A stretch of DNA of 64,000 bases from Sphingomonas sanxanigenens DSM 19645 = NX02 (GTDB lineage Bacteria > Pseudomonadota > Alphaproteobacteria > Sphingomonadales > Sphingomonadaceae), in NCBI RefSeq assembly GCF_000512205.2, contig NZ_CP006644.1:1854520-1918519 (forward strand), in the 5' to 3' direction. Below, one piece after another: positions 52,847 to 61,650 of this stretch. Within the stretch, counting starts at the first letter, position 1; every line of letters starts with the position of its first letter. The notes under the pieces are model-generated. The model saw only the letters and a program-made list of their open reading frames with translations. It searched no databases and was not told the origin of the DNA. A program made the position numbers and the translations under genes.

Positions 52847-53778
52847 CGCGGTAGCTCCAGTTCCTTGCCGCTATCCTTGCTAAGCGCCTGACGAGGACTT
52901 TGGCGGATCTGGCGGATCAGGCCGTCCAGCGATTCCGCCGTTTCCTGCAGCGTGAGCATGGTGGCGTTGATGTTGGGAAGAGTAGTCGTGCCCAGGTCGC
53001 CGCTTTGCGTATCGAGCTTCGCGATGACGCCGCGCGCCTCGTGAACCGCCGCCTTGAGTTCGCCCGCTGCCCCTGACACATCCGCAAGCGCGCGTTTTCC
53101 ATCGCCATCGGCGATCTGACGGACTGACGCCGCCGCTTCCTGAATATCGGTGGCGGCGCGGTCGAGTTTGGCCATGGCCGAGGCCGCGTTGGCGATCATC
53201 GTCCGGTTCGCCGCAAGTTCCGCGGTCGTCGTCCGGACGTCATGGATGGCGGCCCCGACATTGGCGATGTTGCGATCGGACAGAAGCCTGTTCACGCGAG
53301 TGAGTGCTTCGGTGGCGCTTGCCACCATCTGGCCTCCTCCTTGCAACAGCGAAGACAATGCGTTGGGCTTGCTGGGAATCACGGGGCGCCTGCTGTGATC
53401 GACGCGGCGCAACAGCGGTTTGCTGGCCGTCCCGGCGCTGATCTGCACGATACTGACGCCGGAAATTCCCTGCGTTTCAGTGGACGCCATCGAATCCACG
53501 CGCACTGGTGTCCCGCGGTTGACCTCGATGTCGGTGACCACGCGGTTGGGATCGCGCGCGTCGAGCCTGATCCGCTGGATCTCGCCGACCTTGATGCCAT
53601 TGAACTGGACCTCGGCTCCGACGCTCAGACCCCGCACCGGGCCATGAAACACGACCTGGAAGGGATCGTGCTCCCGTCTGAACTGCGAGCCGCCCAACCA
53701 GACCACGAAAACGATCGCGGCGATGAGCAGCACGATCGAGATAGCGCCCACCAGCGCATAATTGGCGTGGCGTTCCAT
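52843..53778 (-). CDS. mlaD: MCE/MlaD-family lipid transport protein
   Basis: The 311-residue protein has one N-terminal membrane helix (YALVGAISIVLLIAAIVFVVWL), a single MCE domain (FHGPVRGLSVGAEVQFNGIKVGEIQRIRLDARDPNRV) and a long helical C-terminal part. It would form a hexameric periplasmic ring that shuttles lipid between the inner membrane and periplasmic partners. It overlaps the downstream lipoprotein gene and abuts the ATPase gene, as in other minimal Mla operons. Confidence 0.92.
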   Translation of the reverse strand: MERHANYALVGAISIVLLIAAIVFVVWLGGSQFRREHDPFQVVFHGPVRGLSVGAEVQFNGIKVGEIQRIRLDARDPNRVVTDIEVNRGTPVRVDSMASTETQGISGVSIVQISAGTASKPLLRRVDHSRRPVIPSKPNALSSLLQGGGQMVASATEALTRVNRLLSDRNIANVGAAIHDVRTTTAELAANRTMIANAASAMAKLDRAATDIQEAAASVRQIADGDGKRALADVSGAAGELKAAVHEARGVIAKLDTQSGDLGTTTLPNINATMLTLQETAESLDGLIRQIRQSPRQALSKDSGKELELPR

Positions 53779-54566
53779 CAGCCTTCCTTCTGCTTCTTGG
53801 CGGCACGGCCGCGCGGCCCCAGAAAATAGCGCCTGATCCAGGGATGGTCCGATCGCTCGAGCTCGGCGACCGGCGCGATGGCGACAATCTTCCTGTCGGC
53901 GACGACGGCAACCCGGTCGCAGATGGCATAGAGCGTATCGAGATCGTGGGTGATCATGAAGACGGTGAAGCCGAGCGCATCACGCAGCGTCCTGACGAGA
54001 TCGTCAAACTCGCTCGCCGCGATCGGATCGAGTCCGGCTGTCGGCTCGTCGAGGAACAGGATCTCGGGATCGAGTGCGATGGCGCGGGCGACACCCGCGC
54101 GCTTGCGCATGCCGCCGGACAGCTCGGCGGGCTTCAGGATGCCGGCATCGTCGGGCAGACCCGCCAACTTGATCTTCAGCCGGGCGAGATCGCGTACAAA
54201 GTCCCTTGAGAGATGCGCATGCTCGAGGAGCGGTGTCTCGACATTCTCCTCCACGGTGAGGAAGGAGAACAGGGCGCCCTGCTGGAACATCACGCCGATG
54301 CGCCGTTCGATATCGGCCTGCGCGCCCGGATCATCGATGTGCCGACCGAAGATTTCGACGGTCCCGCCATCGGGTCGCTTGAGGCCGAGGATGGTGTTGA
54401 GCAGCACCGATTTGCCCGAACCGGAGCCGCCCACGACGCCGAGTATCTCGCCGCGCCGGACCTCGAGATCAAGATCCTCGTGGATGACCTTTTCGCCGAA
54501 CGCCGTTCGCAGGCCGCTGACGCGGATCGGCGCATCGTCGCTGTCGGTGGTTGATGGCGCACTCAC
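53778..54566 (-). CDS. mlaF: MlaF-type ABC ATPase
   Basis: The 262-residue ATPase has Walker A GGSGSGKSVLL, Q-loop VMFQQGALF, signature LSGGMRKR, Walker B LFLDEPTAGLDPIAASEFDDLV and switch ITHDLDTLYAICDRV. The Asp-rich stretch after Walker B is typical of Mla/Ttg2A ATPases. It powers the MlaE permease encoded directly upstream, with which it overlaps by four bases. Confidence 0.94.
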   Translation of the reverse strand: MSAPSTTDSDDAPIRVSGLRTAFGEKVIHEDLDLEVRRGEILGVVGGSGSGKSVLLNTILGLKRPDGGTVEIFGRHIDDPGAQADIERRIGVMFQQGALFSFLTVEENVETPLLEHAHLSRDFVRDLARLKIKLAGLPDDAGILKPAELSGGMRKRAGVARAIALDPEILFLDEPTAGLDPIAASEFDDLVRTLRDALGFTVFMITHDLDTLYAICDRVAVVADRKIVAIAPVAELERSDHPWIRRYFLGPRGRAAKKQKEG

Positions 54567-55675
54567 AGGTCCAGCACCATGAAGAGCACCGCGAAGATCG
54601 CGTCGAACATGATGACCATGAAGACCGACTGGACGACCGCGGAGGTGACGTTGCGGCCGAGGCTTTGGACGTCGCCACCAACCATCAGGCCATGCCGGCA
54701 GCCAGCGGCGGCGATGACGATCGCCAGGAACGGCGCCTTGCTCATGCCGATCCAGAAATGCTTGATATTCACCGTTTCGAGCGTGCGCTGGATGAAGAAG
54801 ACCGGGCTGATATCGATTGTCGCCCAGCTGACCAGCAAGCCGCCGGCAATGCCGCCGATATCCGCGCAGAAAGTCATCAGCGGCATCATCAGCAGCGCGG
54901 CCAGGACGCGGGGGATGACCAGCGCGTCGAAACGGTCGACGCCCATCACCTGCATCGCGTCGGTTTCCTGGTTCATGCGCATCGAGCCGATCTGCGCTGC
55001 GAAGGACGATGCGGAGCGGCCCGACAGCAGGATCGCGGCGATGACCACGCCGAACTCGCGCAGGATCGCCACCCCGACCAGCTGGACCGTGAACACTTCC
55101 ACGCCGAGTGTCGTCAGCAGGTTGGTGCCGACCAATGCGATGACCGCACCGATGAAGAAGGTCATCACGAAAACGATCGGCAAGGCGTTGACGCCGGCGT
55201 CCTGCATCATTGCGACCAACGGCGTCACGCGCAGGCGGCGCGGATGAAAAAACGTCCGGCCGAGCGCCGCGATCAGCCGACCGGTGAATTCGAGCATGGC
55301 GTAAGCTTCGCCGCCGAGCTGGACCACCTGGCGTCCGAAACGGTCGAAAAAGCCCACTATCCCCCCGGAACCCCGCCGGGGCGGCGTTTCAGTGTATAGC
55401 GCCGGCCGGACGAGTTCGATCAGCCGGCGCAGATCCTCTCGCGGGCCACAGTCTATGTCGACCTCTTTGGGCACGAACTGCAGCAACGCAAGCGCGCCAG
55501 CCGTATCGACCCGCCCCAGGTCAGACAGATCAACCCGCTGAACCATGCCTCTCTCTCCGAGGTGTGCGGACAATCGGTCGAGGGCGTTCCCCAGGGCCAG
55601 CGCCGTCCAGTCGCCGGTCATGTGAAGCGTCATCTCGCCGTTGCGATCATAGAGATGCCAATCCGCGCTCGTCAT
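54563..55675 (-). CDS. mlaE: MlaE-type permease fused to N-terminal STAS domain
   Basis: The 370-residue protein combines an N-terminal STAS-like domain (VDLSDLGRVDTAGALALLQF, residues about 1-100) with an MlaE permease (RLRVTPLVAMMQDAGVNALPIVFVMTFFIGAVIAL; SGRSASSFAAQIGSMRMNQETDAMQVMG). In E. coli the STAS part is the separate MlaB; fusion in one chain is common in alphaproteobacteria. It opens the four- or five-gene lipid transport operon. Retrograde phospholipid transport would act together with the phospholipase at 37.6 kb to keep the outer membrane asymmetric. Confidence 0.93.
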   Translation of the reverse strand: MTSADWHLYDRNGEMTLHMTGDWTALALGNALDRLSAHLGERGMVQRVDLSDLGRVDTAGALALLQFVPKEVDIDCGPREDLRRLIELVRPALYTETPPRRGSGGIVGFFDRFGRQVVQLGGEAYAMLEFTGRLIAALGRTFFHPRRLRVTPLVAMMQDAGVNALPIVFVMTFFIGAVIALVGTNLLTTLGVEVFTVQLVGVAILREFGVVIAAILLSGRSASSFAAQIGSMRMNQETDAMQVMGVDRFDALVIPRVLAALLMMPLMTFCADIGGIAGGLLVSWATIDISPVFFIQRTLETVNIKHFWIGMSKAPFLAIVIAAAGCRHGLMVGGDVQSLGRNVTSAVVQSVFMVIMFDAIFAVLFMVLDL

Positions 55676-55838
55676 CGCAGGAGAACGGCTCCCGGTTGAA
55701 TGCGGGGCGGTGGTCGACGATTACCAAAGAGATTATGGCCGTACCGGGCGCACGGGACTCCATGGGTCGACCGACCAGCGATATCGCTTTCCGTGCTGGC
55801 AGCGAACCGAGCTCCGGCGGCCCAGGCGGCAACAGGTC

Positions 55839-57035
55839 TCACTGACCACCTCCCGCCGTAGGCAAGGCGCCGATGGTATGGATGGCGATCATGCGTTCCT
55901 CGTCGGTCGGAATGACGCGAACGGTGATCCGGCTGTCCGCAGTGCTGATGATTGGCGCGTCGCATGCGTTCGCCGACGGGTCGATGGCGATGCCCAGCCA
56001 GCCCAGTCGCTCGCAGATTACCGCGCGGACGGTGGGATCGTTTTCGCCAATGCCCGCGGTGAAAACCAGTCCGTCGAGGCCGCCCAGCGCGCCAACCAGC
56101 GCCGCAGCTTCCCGCGCCGCGCGCCAGGTGAAGAGGTCGATCGCTTCGGCGGCGCAAGGGTCATCGCTCTTGTGAAGCGCCCGCATGTCGCTGGAAACTC
56201 CGGAAACGCCGAGCAATCCCGACCGGTTGTAGAGCAGTGCCTCGACGTCCACTGCGCTCATCCCTTCCTGGGTCTGCAGGTGAAGCACAACGCCGGGATC
56301 GATCGCGCCGCAGCGCGTTCCCATCATCAGCCCGTCGAGCGCGGTGAAGCCCATCGTCGTATCGACGCTCTTTCCGTCATGCATCGCGCACAGGCTCGCG
56401 CCGTTTCCCAGGTGGGCGACGATCACTCGCCCGCCCGCCAGCTCCGGGTCGATTTCCTGCAGTGTCCGCGCGATATATTCATAGGAAAGGCCGTGGAAAC
56501 CGTAACGCCGGATACCCTTGTCGTGCAGCGCGCGAGGCAGGGCGAAACGCGTGGCGGTGTCCGCGCGGTCGTGATGGAAGGCGGTATCGAAGCAGGCGAC
56601 CTGGGGAAGGGCGGGCGCCAGCGCGCGGATGGCCCGGATCGCGGCGAGATTGTGGGGCTGGTGGAGCGGCGCCAAGGGGCACAGCGCGTCCAGTGCCGCG
56701 AGCAGGGCGTCGTCGACCAGAAGCGGCCGCGCAAACCACATTCCGCCATGGACGACGCGATGGCCGATGGCGATGATCTCATGCTCGGGCAGGTGATCTC
56801 CTGCCCAGGTGAACAGGTCATGCAGCAGGACCTCGTGGGTCAGCCCCGCGCCATTTGTCCAGTTGCGGTCGACCAGGACGGTGCCCTCGGCGTCGCGCGC
56901 CACGAGCCGCGGCGCTATGCCGATCCCTTCCAGCTTGCCGGCCGCGGCATGACGCGGGCCGTCGGCGTCCAGCGTGAACAGCGCGAACTTGATGCTCGAC
57001 GATCCGGCGTTGAGGCTGACAATGGCGCGGCTCAT
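55839..57035 (-). CDS. ackA: Acetate kinase
   Basis: The 398-residue enzyme transfers phosphate between acetyl-phosphate and ADP. The opening VSLNAGSSSIKFALF, the central VACFDTAFHHDR and GFHGLSYEYIA, and the later HLGNGASLCAMHDGKSVDTTMGFTALDGLMMGTRCGAIDPG are the conserved catalytic segments. Its start overlaps the stop of the MaoC-Pta gene by four bases, so acetyl-CoA can be turned into ATP and acetate by two adjacent products. Confidence 0.96.
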   Translation of the reverse strand: MSRAIVSLNAGSSSIKFALFTLDADGPRHAAAGKLEGIGIAPRLVARDAEGTVLVDRNWTNGAGLTHEVLLHDLFTWAGDHLPEHEIIAIGHRVVHGGMWFARPLLVDDALLAALDALCPLAPLHQPHNLAAIRAIRALAPALPQVACFDTAFHHDRADTATRFALPRALHDKGIRRYGFHGLSYEYIARTLQEIDPELAGGRVIVAHLGNGASLCAMHDGKSVDTTMGFTALDGLMMGTRCGAIDPGVVLHLQTQEGMSAVDVEALLYNRSGLLGVSGVSSDMRALHKSDDPCAAEAIDLFTWRAAREAAALVGALGGLDGLVFTAGIGENDPTVRAVICERLGWLGIAIDPSANACDAPIISTADSRITVRVIPTDEERMIAIHTIGALPTAGGGQ

Positions 57036-58444
57036 GCCAGCGGCTTGCCTTCGGGCAGGCCCGGCGCCGCCATGGTGGCGGCGCGCGCGAGCAGCACCGC
57101 GACTGCGCAGGAGGCGAGACGGGTGCGCAGGGAATCCGCGCGGCTGGTGAGGATGATCGGCACGCGGGCGCCCAGCACCACCCCGGCGGCGTCCGCCCCA
57201 CCCAGGAAGGTGAGTTGCTTGGCGAGCATGTTTCCGGCCTCGAGGGTGGGCACGACCAGGATTTCCGCCTTGCCTGCGACGGGCGAGACAATGCCCTTTT
57301 CCTTCGCCGCCGCCTCGCTGATCGCATTGTCGAACGCCAGCGGGCCATCGAGCACACCGCCTGAGATCTGGCCGCGATCGGCCATCTTGCAGAGCGCGGC
57401 GGCGTCGAGCGTCGATCGCATCGACGGATTGACCGTCTCTACCGCCGAGAGGATCGCGACCCTGGGACTTTCGATCCCGATCACATGCGCGAGATCGATG
57501 GCGTTGCGGATGATGTCGGCTTTTTCCTCGAGACTCGGTTCGATGTTGATCGCAGCGTCGGTGATGATGAGCGGCGTGGGATGGCCGGGCACGTCCATCA
57601 GATAGGCGTGGCTGATGCGCCGCTCCGTCCGCAGGCCTGTCGAGGAGGAGACCACCGCGCTCATCAGTTCATCGGTGTGGAGCGATCCCTTCATGAGCAG
57701 CTTCGCTTCGCCCGAATGGACAAGCGCGACCGCCGCTGCCGCAGCGGCGTGGCTGTGCGCGGCGGGCACGACACGATATGCGGAGATGTCTTTCTCCGCC
57801 TCATGCGCCGCCGCGCGGATCCGGGCTTCCGGCCCGACCAGAATCGGTGTGATCAGACCGGCCTCGGCAGCGTCGACCACCGCGGTCATCGCCGCGGCGC
57901 TGCAGGGATGGGCGACGGCGGTCTGCGGCGCCACGTCCGCTTTGGTCCGTTCGATCAGTTTGCGATAGCTGTCATGACCGGAGATGCGAACGTCGGGGAG
58001 CGCCATTCGCGGAAGGCGGATCTTCTCGGTTGGCGCCCTGACCTCGGCCTGGCCCGTGATGATCTCGTCGCCGTTCTGGTTGACGCAGCGACAATCGAGC
58101 AAAAGCACATGATGCTCGGATCGTTTCTCGGTTACCTTCACCGAAGTTGTGATGGCGTCGCCCAGACCCACCGGCCGGACGAAGCGCAATGACTGGCTCA
58201 GGTAGCTTGCGCCCGGTCCGGGCAGCTCGGTGTCGAGAACAGCTGAGATCAAGCCTCCGCCCCACATGCCGTGGGCGATCATACGGTGCGACAGGTCGGT
58301 CCCCGCATGATCGGCGTCGAGATGCGCAGGATATGCGTCGCCCGAGACGAGCGCGAAGAGCTGGATATCCTGCTCGCGCAGCGTGCGGGTAATGCTCGCC
58401 GTATCGCCGATGGCGATTTCGTCGAAGGTGCGGTTCTCGATCAT
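57032..58444 (-). CDS. Bifunctional MaoC hydratase-phosphate acetyltransferase
   Basis: The product is 470 residues from ATG 58444; GTG 58459 is an alternative with GGAG upstream. Residues about 1-145 are a MaoC-like hotdog domain (FALVSGDAYPAHLD, MIAHGMWGGGLISAVL), and the rest is a phosphate acetyl/butyryltransferase domain (AAAMTAVVDAAEAGLITPILVGPEARI, TDAAINIEPSLEEKADIIRNAIDLAH). It may link (R)-3-hydroxyacyl-CoA metabolism with acyl-phosphate formation. It lies four genes downstream of the oxygen sensor, between phaC and ackA, so PHB synthesis and ATP-yielding overflow share one operon. Confidence 0.93.
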   Translation of the reverse strand: MIENRTFDEIAIGDTASITRTLREQDIQLFALVSGDAYPAHLDADHAGTDLSHRMIAHGMWGGGLISAVLDTELPGPGASYLSQSLRFVRPVGLGDAITTSVKVTEKRSEHHVLLLDCRCVNQNGDEIITGQAEVRAPTEKIRLPRMALPDVRISGHDSYRKLIERTKADVAPQTAVAHPCSAAAMTAVVDAAEAGLITPILVGPEARIRAAAHEAEKDISAYRVVPAAHSHAAAAAAVALVHSGEAKLLMKGSLHTDELMSAVVSSSTGLRTERRISHAYLMDVPGHPTPLIITDAAINIEPSLEEKADIIRNAIDLAHVIGIESPRVAILSAVETVNPSMRSTLDAAALCKMADRGQISGGVLDGPLAFDNAISEAAAKEKGIVSPVAGKAEILVVPTLEAGNMLAKQLTFLGGADAAGVVLGARVPIILTSRADSLRTRLASCAVAVLLARAATMAAPGLPEGKPLA

Positions 58445-58462
58445 GTCGGTCAAAACCACCGC

Positions 58463-60223
58463 TCAATGCTCCAGCACATAGCGCCCCGGGGCGTCCTCCA
58501 GAATCGGATAGCCCTTGTCGGGCGCGCCTAGCGGGGGCGGCGCGATCGGCTCGCCCGAATGCGCGCGCAGCCACTCCTCCCAGCCGACCCACCAGGATCC
58601 CTCCCGCACCGGCGCAAGTGCCATCCACTCGTCCGGATCGAGCGCGGCGCCATCCGTTTCGCGGGTGAGGATATGATAGCGCCGCCCCTTGTGTCCGGGC
58701 TCGGAGACGATCCCGGCATTGTGCCCGCCGCTGGTCAGTGCGAAGGTGATCTCCGCGCTGCTCAGCATGTGGATCTTGTGGACCGAGCGCCAGGGCGCGA
58801 CATGGTCGCGCTCGGTGCCGACGACGAACATCGGCTGGCGCAGCGCCGACAGGCTGATCGTCCGGCCATCGACTTTGTAGCGGCCCTCGGCGAGATCATC
58901 GTCGAGGAACAGGCGGCGCAGATATTGGCTGTGCATGACGTAGGGCATCCGCGTGGCATCGGCGTTCCAGGCCATCAGGTCCGACATCGGCTCGCGCTCG
59001 CCCATCAGGTAAGTATTGAGGATCCGCGACCAGACCAGATCGTTCGAGCGCAGGATCTGGAAGGCGCCGCCCATCTGTGTGCCGTCGAGATAGCCCTTAC
59101 TCCACATCATGTTGTCGAGCACGCTGAGCTGCGCCTCGTCGATGAACAGGCCAAGCTCGCCTGGCTCGCTGAACTCGGTCTGCGCGGCGAACAACGTCAC
59201 CGTGGCGAACCGGTCGTCGCCCTCGCGCGCCATCGCCGCCGCCGCGATCGACAGCAGCGTGCCGCCGATACAATAGCCGACGGCGTGAACGGCCGACGAT
59301 CCCGTGATCGCGGTCACGGCGTCGAGCGCGGCCATCGGACCCAGCCGCCGGTAGGCCTCCATGTCGAGGTCGCGGTCGGCGCTGACCGGATTGTGCCAGG
59401 AGATGATGAAGACCGTATATCCCTGCGCGGTGAGCCAGCGGACCAGCGAGTTCTCCGGCGAAAGGTCGAGAATATAATATTTCATGATCCAGGCCGGCAC
59501 GATCAGGATGGGCTCCGGCCGCACCTTGTCGGTGGTGGGCGCATATTCGATCAGCTCGATCAGCGCGTTTCGATAGACGACTTTGCCGGGCGTGACGGCG
59601 ATGCCCTTCCCGACCTCGAACGCTTCGGTGCCTATCGGTGGTTCGCCGCGCATGGTGCGCTGCATGTCCTCCAGCAATTGCCTGGCACCTTCGATGAGGC
59701 ACTGCCCGCCGGTCTCGAATATCCGCTTCTGGAGGACCGGGTTGGTGGCGATGAAGTTGGTCGGCGCCATCGTGTCGAGGATTTGCCGCATTCCGAAGGC
59801 GACCATGTCCTCATGATGCCTCGTGACACCCATCACGCCGGTCGTGGCGGCATGCCACCATTGCTGGTTGAGGAGGAAAGCCTGGGCGATGACGTTGTAG
59901 GGTGCCTCCTTCCATGCCGGATCGGTAAAGCGTCGATCCTGCGGCAGCGGCTCGATCGCGGGAGCAGCGTCATGGTCGCCGATGCTGCGCACGGCATAGT
60001 CGCCGAGCCGCACGAATTTGCGTGCCGTCTTGGCCGCCAGCTGAAGTTGCTTGCCCGGCGAGCTGGCAAGATGCATGCCCCAGTCGGAGAAGGCCTGCAC
60101 GATGGTCGCCGGCGAAAGCCCGCTGGTCAATTGCGCGATCCCGGCGATAGCGGCCCGGTCGAGGGTTTCGGCTATGCCGTCGAGCGGATCGGACGCGTCC
60201 TGGCGTGAATGCGTTGCTGCCAT
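58463..60223 (-). CDS. phaC: Class I polyhydroxyalkanoate synthase
   Basis: The 586-residue synthase polymerises (R)-3-hydroxyacyl-CoA at the granule surface. The lipase-like box GYCIGG with nucleophile C318, Asp in VGTERDHVAPW, and His in TSGGHNAGIV form the triad; the N-terminal poly-beta-hydroxybutyrate polymerase domain (FTDPAWKEAPYNVIAQAFLLNQQWW) is complete. Length fits class I, and no phaE or phaR is present. It starts the phaC-pta-ack run. The other PHB genes lie 15 kb away on the opposite strand. The upstream 304 bases include a TTACGTAA site. Confidence 0.96.
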   Translation of the reverse strand: MAATHSRQDASDPLDGIAETLDRAAIAGIAQLTSGLSPATIVQAFSDWGMHLASSPGKQLQLAAKTARKFVRLGDYAVRSIGDHDAAPAIEPLPQDRRFTDPAWKEAPYNVIAQAFLLNQQWWHAATTGVMGVTRHHEDMVAFGMRQILDTMAPTNFIATNPVLQKRIFETGGQCLIEGARQLLEDMQRTMRGEPPIGTEAFEVGKGIAVTPGKVVYRNALIELIEYAPTTDKVRPEPILIVPAWIMKYYILDLSPENSLVRWLTAQGYTVFIISWHNPVSADRDLDMEAYRRLGPMAALDAVTAITGSSAVHAVGYCIGGTLLSIAAAAMAREGDDRFATVTLFAAQTEFSEPGELGLFIDEAQLSVLDNMMWSKGYLDGTQMGGAFQILRSNDLVWSRILNTYLMGEREPMSDLMAWNADATRMPYVMHSQYLRRLFLDDDLAEGRYKVDGRTISLSALRQPMFVVGTERDHVAPWRSVHKIHMLSSAEITFALTSGGHNAGIVSEPGHKGRRYHILTRETDGAALDPDEWMALAPVREGSWWVGWEEWLRAHSGEPIAPPPLGAPDKGYPILEDAPGRYVLEH

Positions 60224-60275
60224 CTTGAAGCTCCTGAAAAATCCCGTTTCTACTGCAGCTCCACGCGTGCAAGCG

Positions 60276-60292
60276 CATTACGTAAATGCCCC
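60276..60292. promoter_or_regulatory. FixJ-box-like palindrome upstream of phaC
   Basis: CATTACGTAAATGCCCC on the plus strand and GCATTTACGTAATG on the minus strand share a perfect TTACGTAA core, 53-69 bases from the phaC start. A second related string, ATTACGGGCGAAGTAATG on the minus strand, lies about 50 bases further upstream. Confidence 0.5.
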
Positions 60293-60527
60293 ATGCCGGC
60301 TGCCCCCGCAGCATTCCGCCGGCATTACTTCGCCCGTAATTTCATGTATTTTGAGCGAATGCGTGATCCGGCCAGGAAAAGAATCGCGCCTTCGCATTTG
60401 CAGCAAATGGTATCGCGGAGGCGGTACATTGTGCAAGTCCGCCGGCTGTTCCGGGACATTCTTGTTAGCGATCCATCGCCGCCGAGGCGCTGAAGCGTCG
60501 ACGACGCCCGAACCGCTGTTTATCAAT

Positions 60528-60941
60528 TCACGAAGATGGGGCGGGGGGGAGCGGAGCTGTCAAACGCGCGACAGCCTCAGCGAGCGCATGCTCGCGCAGC
60601 GGCTTCTCGAGGACGACGCTGAAGCCTTCCTTCATCGCCCGCTCGACAAGATCGGGTGAGCCATAGGCGGTGACGAGGATAGCCGGTCGTTGCCATCCGC
60701 GCGCTCGAAGCGAGCGCAGGACCGCAAAACCATCCATCTCGGGCATGCGATAGTCGGTGACCAGGCAGACGGCCTCATTCACGAGCGGATCGGCGACGAG
60801 TGCCGCGCTCGATGCATAGGAGCGGATATCATAGCCTTGGGCGTGGAGGAGAAGCTGGAACGAGCGGCGTACGCTCGGTTCGTCCTCCACCAAAAGAATC
60901 TTCGGTCGCTCCGCCGGAAGAGCTGCAATATTGCCATTCAT
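60528..60941 (-). CDS. Stand-alone response-regulator receiver protein
   Basis: The 137-residue protein is a single receiver domain with the acidic pair in LLVEDEPSVRRSF, phospho-acceptor D63 in LVTDYRMPEMDG, Thr in LVTAYGS and Lys in LEKPL. All catalytic positions are intact and no output domain follows. It lies directly downstream of fixJ on the same strand. A single-domain receiver next to FixL could act as a phosphate sink or competitor for the kinase, or connect it to another output. Confidence 0.92.
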   Translation of the reverse strand: MNGNIAALPAERPKILLVEDEPSVRRSFQLLLHAQGYDIRSYASSAALVADPLVNEAVCLVTDYRMPEMDGFAVLRSLRARGWQRPAILVTAYGSPDLVERAMKEGFSVVLEKPLREHALAEAVARLTAPLPPAPSS

Positions 60942-61004
60942 GTTCGCCTCGCGCTGACCGGCTTTGAACGTCGACCGGACGCAAGCAATTGCAGCAAGAT
61001 CGCG

Positions 61005-61021
61005 GGGGAGTCGTTACGTAG
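61005..61021 (-). promoter_or_regulatory. FixJ-box-like element upstream of the receiver gene
   Basis: On the minus strand CTACGTAACGACTCCCC matches the shared pattern with a slightly longer spacer, 64 bases from the start at 60941. It is located just after the fixJ stop, so the receiver may have its own FixJ-driven promoter. Confidence 0.5.
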
Positions 61022-61026
61022 AGGTC

Positions 61027-61650
61027 CTACGACTCGTCGTTTCCGAGATTGGCGGCGAACGCGATACGCAGAGCATCGGACAGGCTACGCACACCTAATT
61101 TCGTCATCAGGTTCGCACGATGCACCTCGACGGTCCGGGGCGATATGCCCAGATCATAGGCGATCGTCTTGTTGGGTAGGCCTTCGGCCAGACCCTTGAG
61201 CACATCCTGCTCGCGTCCGGTCAGCGCCGCGATCAACACGCTCGCGTCGGCCGCTCTTGTCGCGCGTTTGCCACTGTTGTCCAGCCGCTCGAAGGCGGCG
61301 GCGATCGCGTCGAGCAAGACGGCCTTCTCGAAGGGCTTTTCGATGAACTCGACCGCGCCCGCCTTCATGGCACGCACCGCGATCGAGATGTCGCCATGGC
61401 CGGTGAGGATGATGACGGGCATCGCGATGCCCCGTTCGAGGAGTGCCTGCTGCACCTCAAGACCATCCATGTCGGGCATGCGGACATCGAGCAGGATGCA
61501 GCCAGGCTCGGCGTGGCGCACTTCGCGGAGAAACGAAACGCCTGATGCGTAGCTTGCCACCGTGAATCCGGAGGTTTTGAGCATGAATCCGGCAGATCGC
61601 CGGATCGCTTCCTCGTCGTCAACGATATGAATCATGCGTCTTTCCGTCAT
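61027..61650 (-). CDS. fixJ: FixJ-family response regulator
   Basis: The 207-residue regulator has an intact receiver (IVDDEEAIRRS, D55 in LLDVRMPDMDG, ILTGHGDI, EKPF) and a LuxR-type DNA-binding domain (LTGREQDVLKGLAEGLPNKTIAYDLGISPRTVEVHRANLMTKL). Its start overlaps the stop of the FixL-like kinase gene (ATGA 61647-61650), so the two are a cognate pair. Phosphorylated FixJ should activate transcription when oxygen drops. The repeated TTACGTA-like elements of the block are the obvious candidate targets. Confidence 0.94.
   Translation of the reverse strand: MTERRMIHIVDDEEAIRRSAGFMLKTSGFTVASYASGVSFLREVRHAEPGCILLDVRMPDMDGLEVQQALLERGIAMPVIILTGHGDISIAVRAMKAGAVEFIEKPFEKAVLLDAIAAAFERLDNSGKRATRAADASVLIAALTGREQDVLKGLAEGLPNKTIAYDLGISPRTVEVHRANLMTKLGVRSLSDALRIAFAANLGNDES

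Noticed and set aside
55647-55832. A 61-codon minus-strand frame overlapping the start of mlaE.
   Set aside because: Proline/arginine-rich shadow composition and out of frame with mlaE; no ribosome-binding site.
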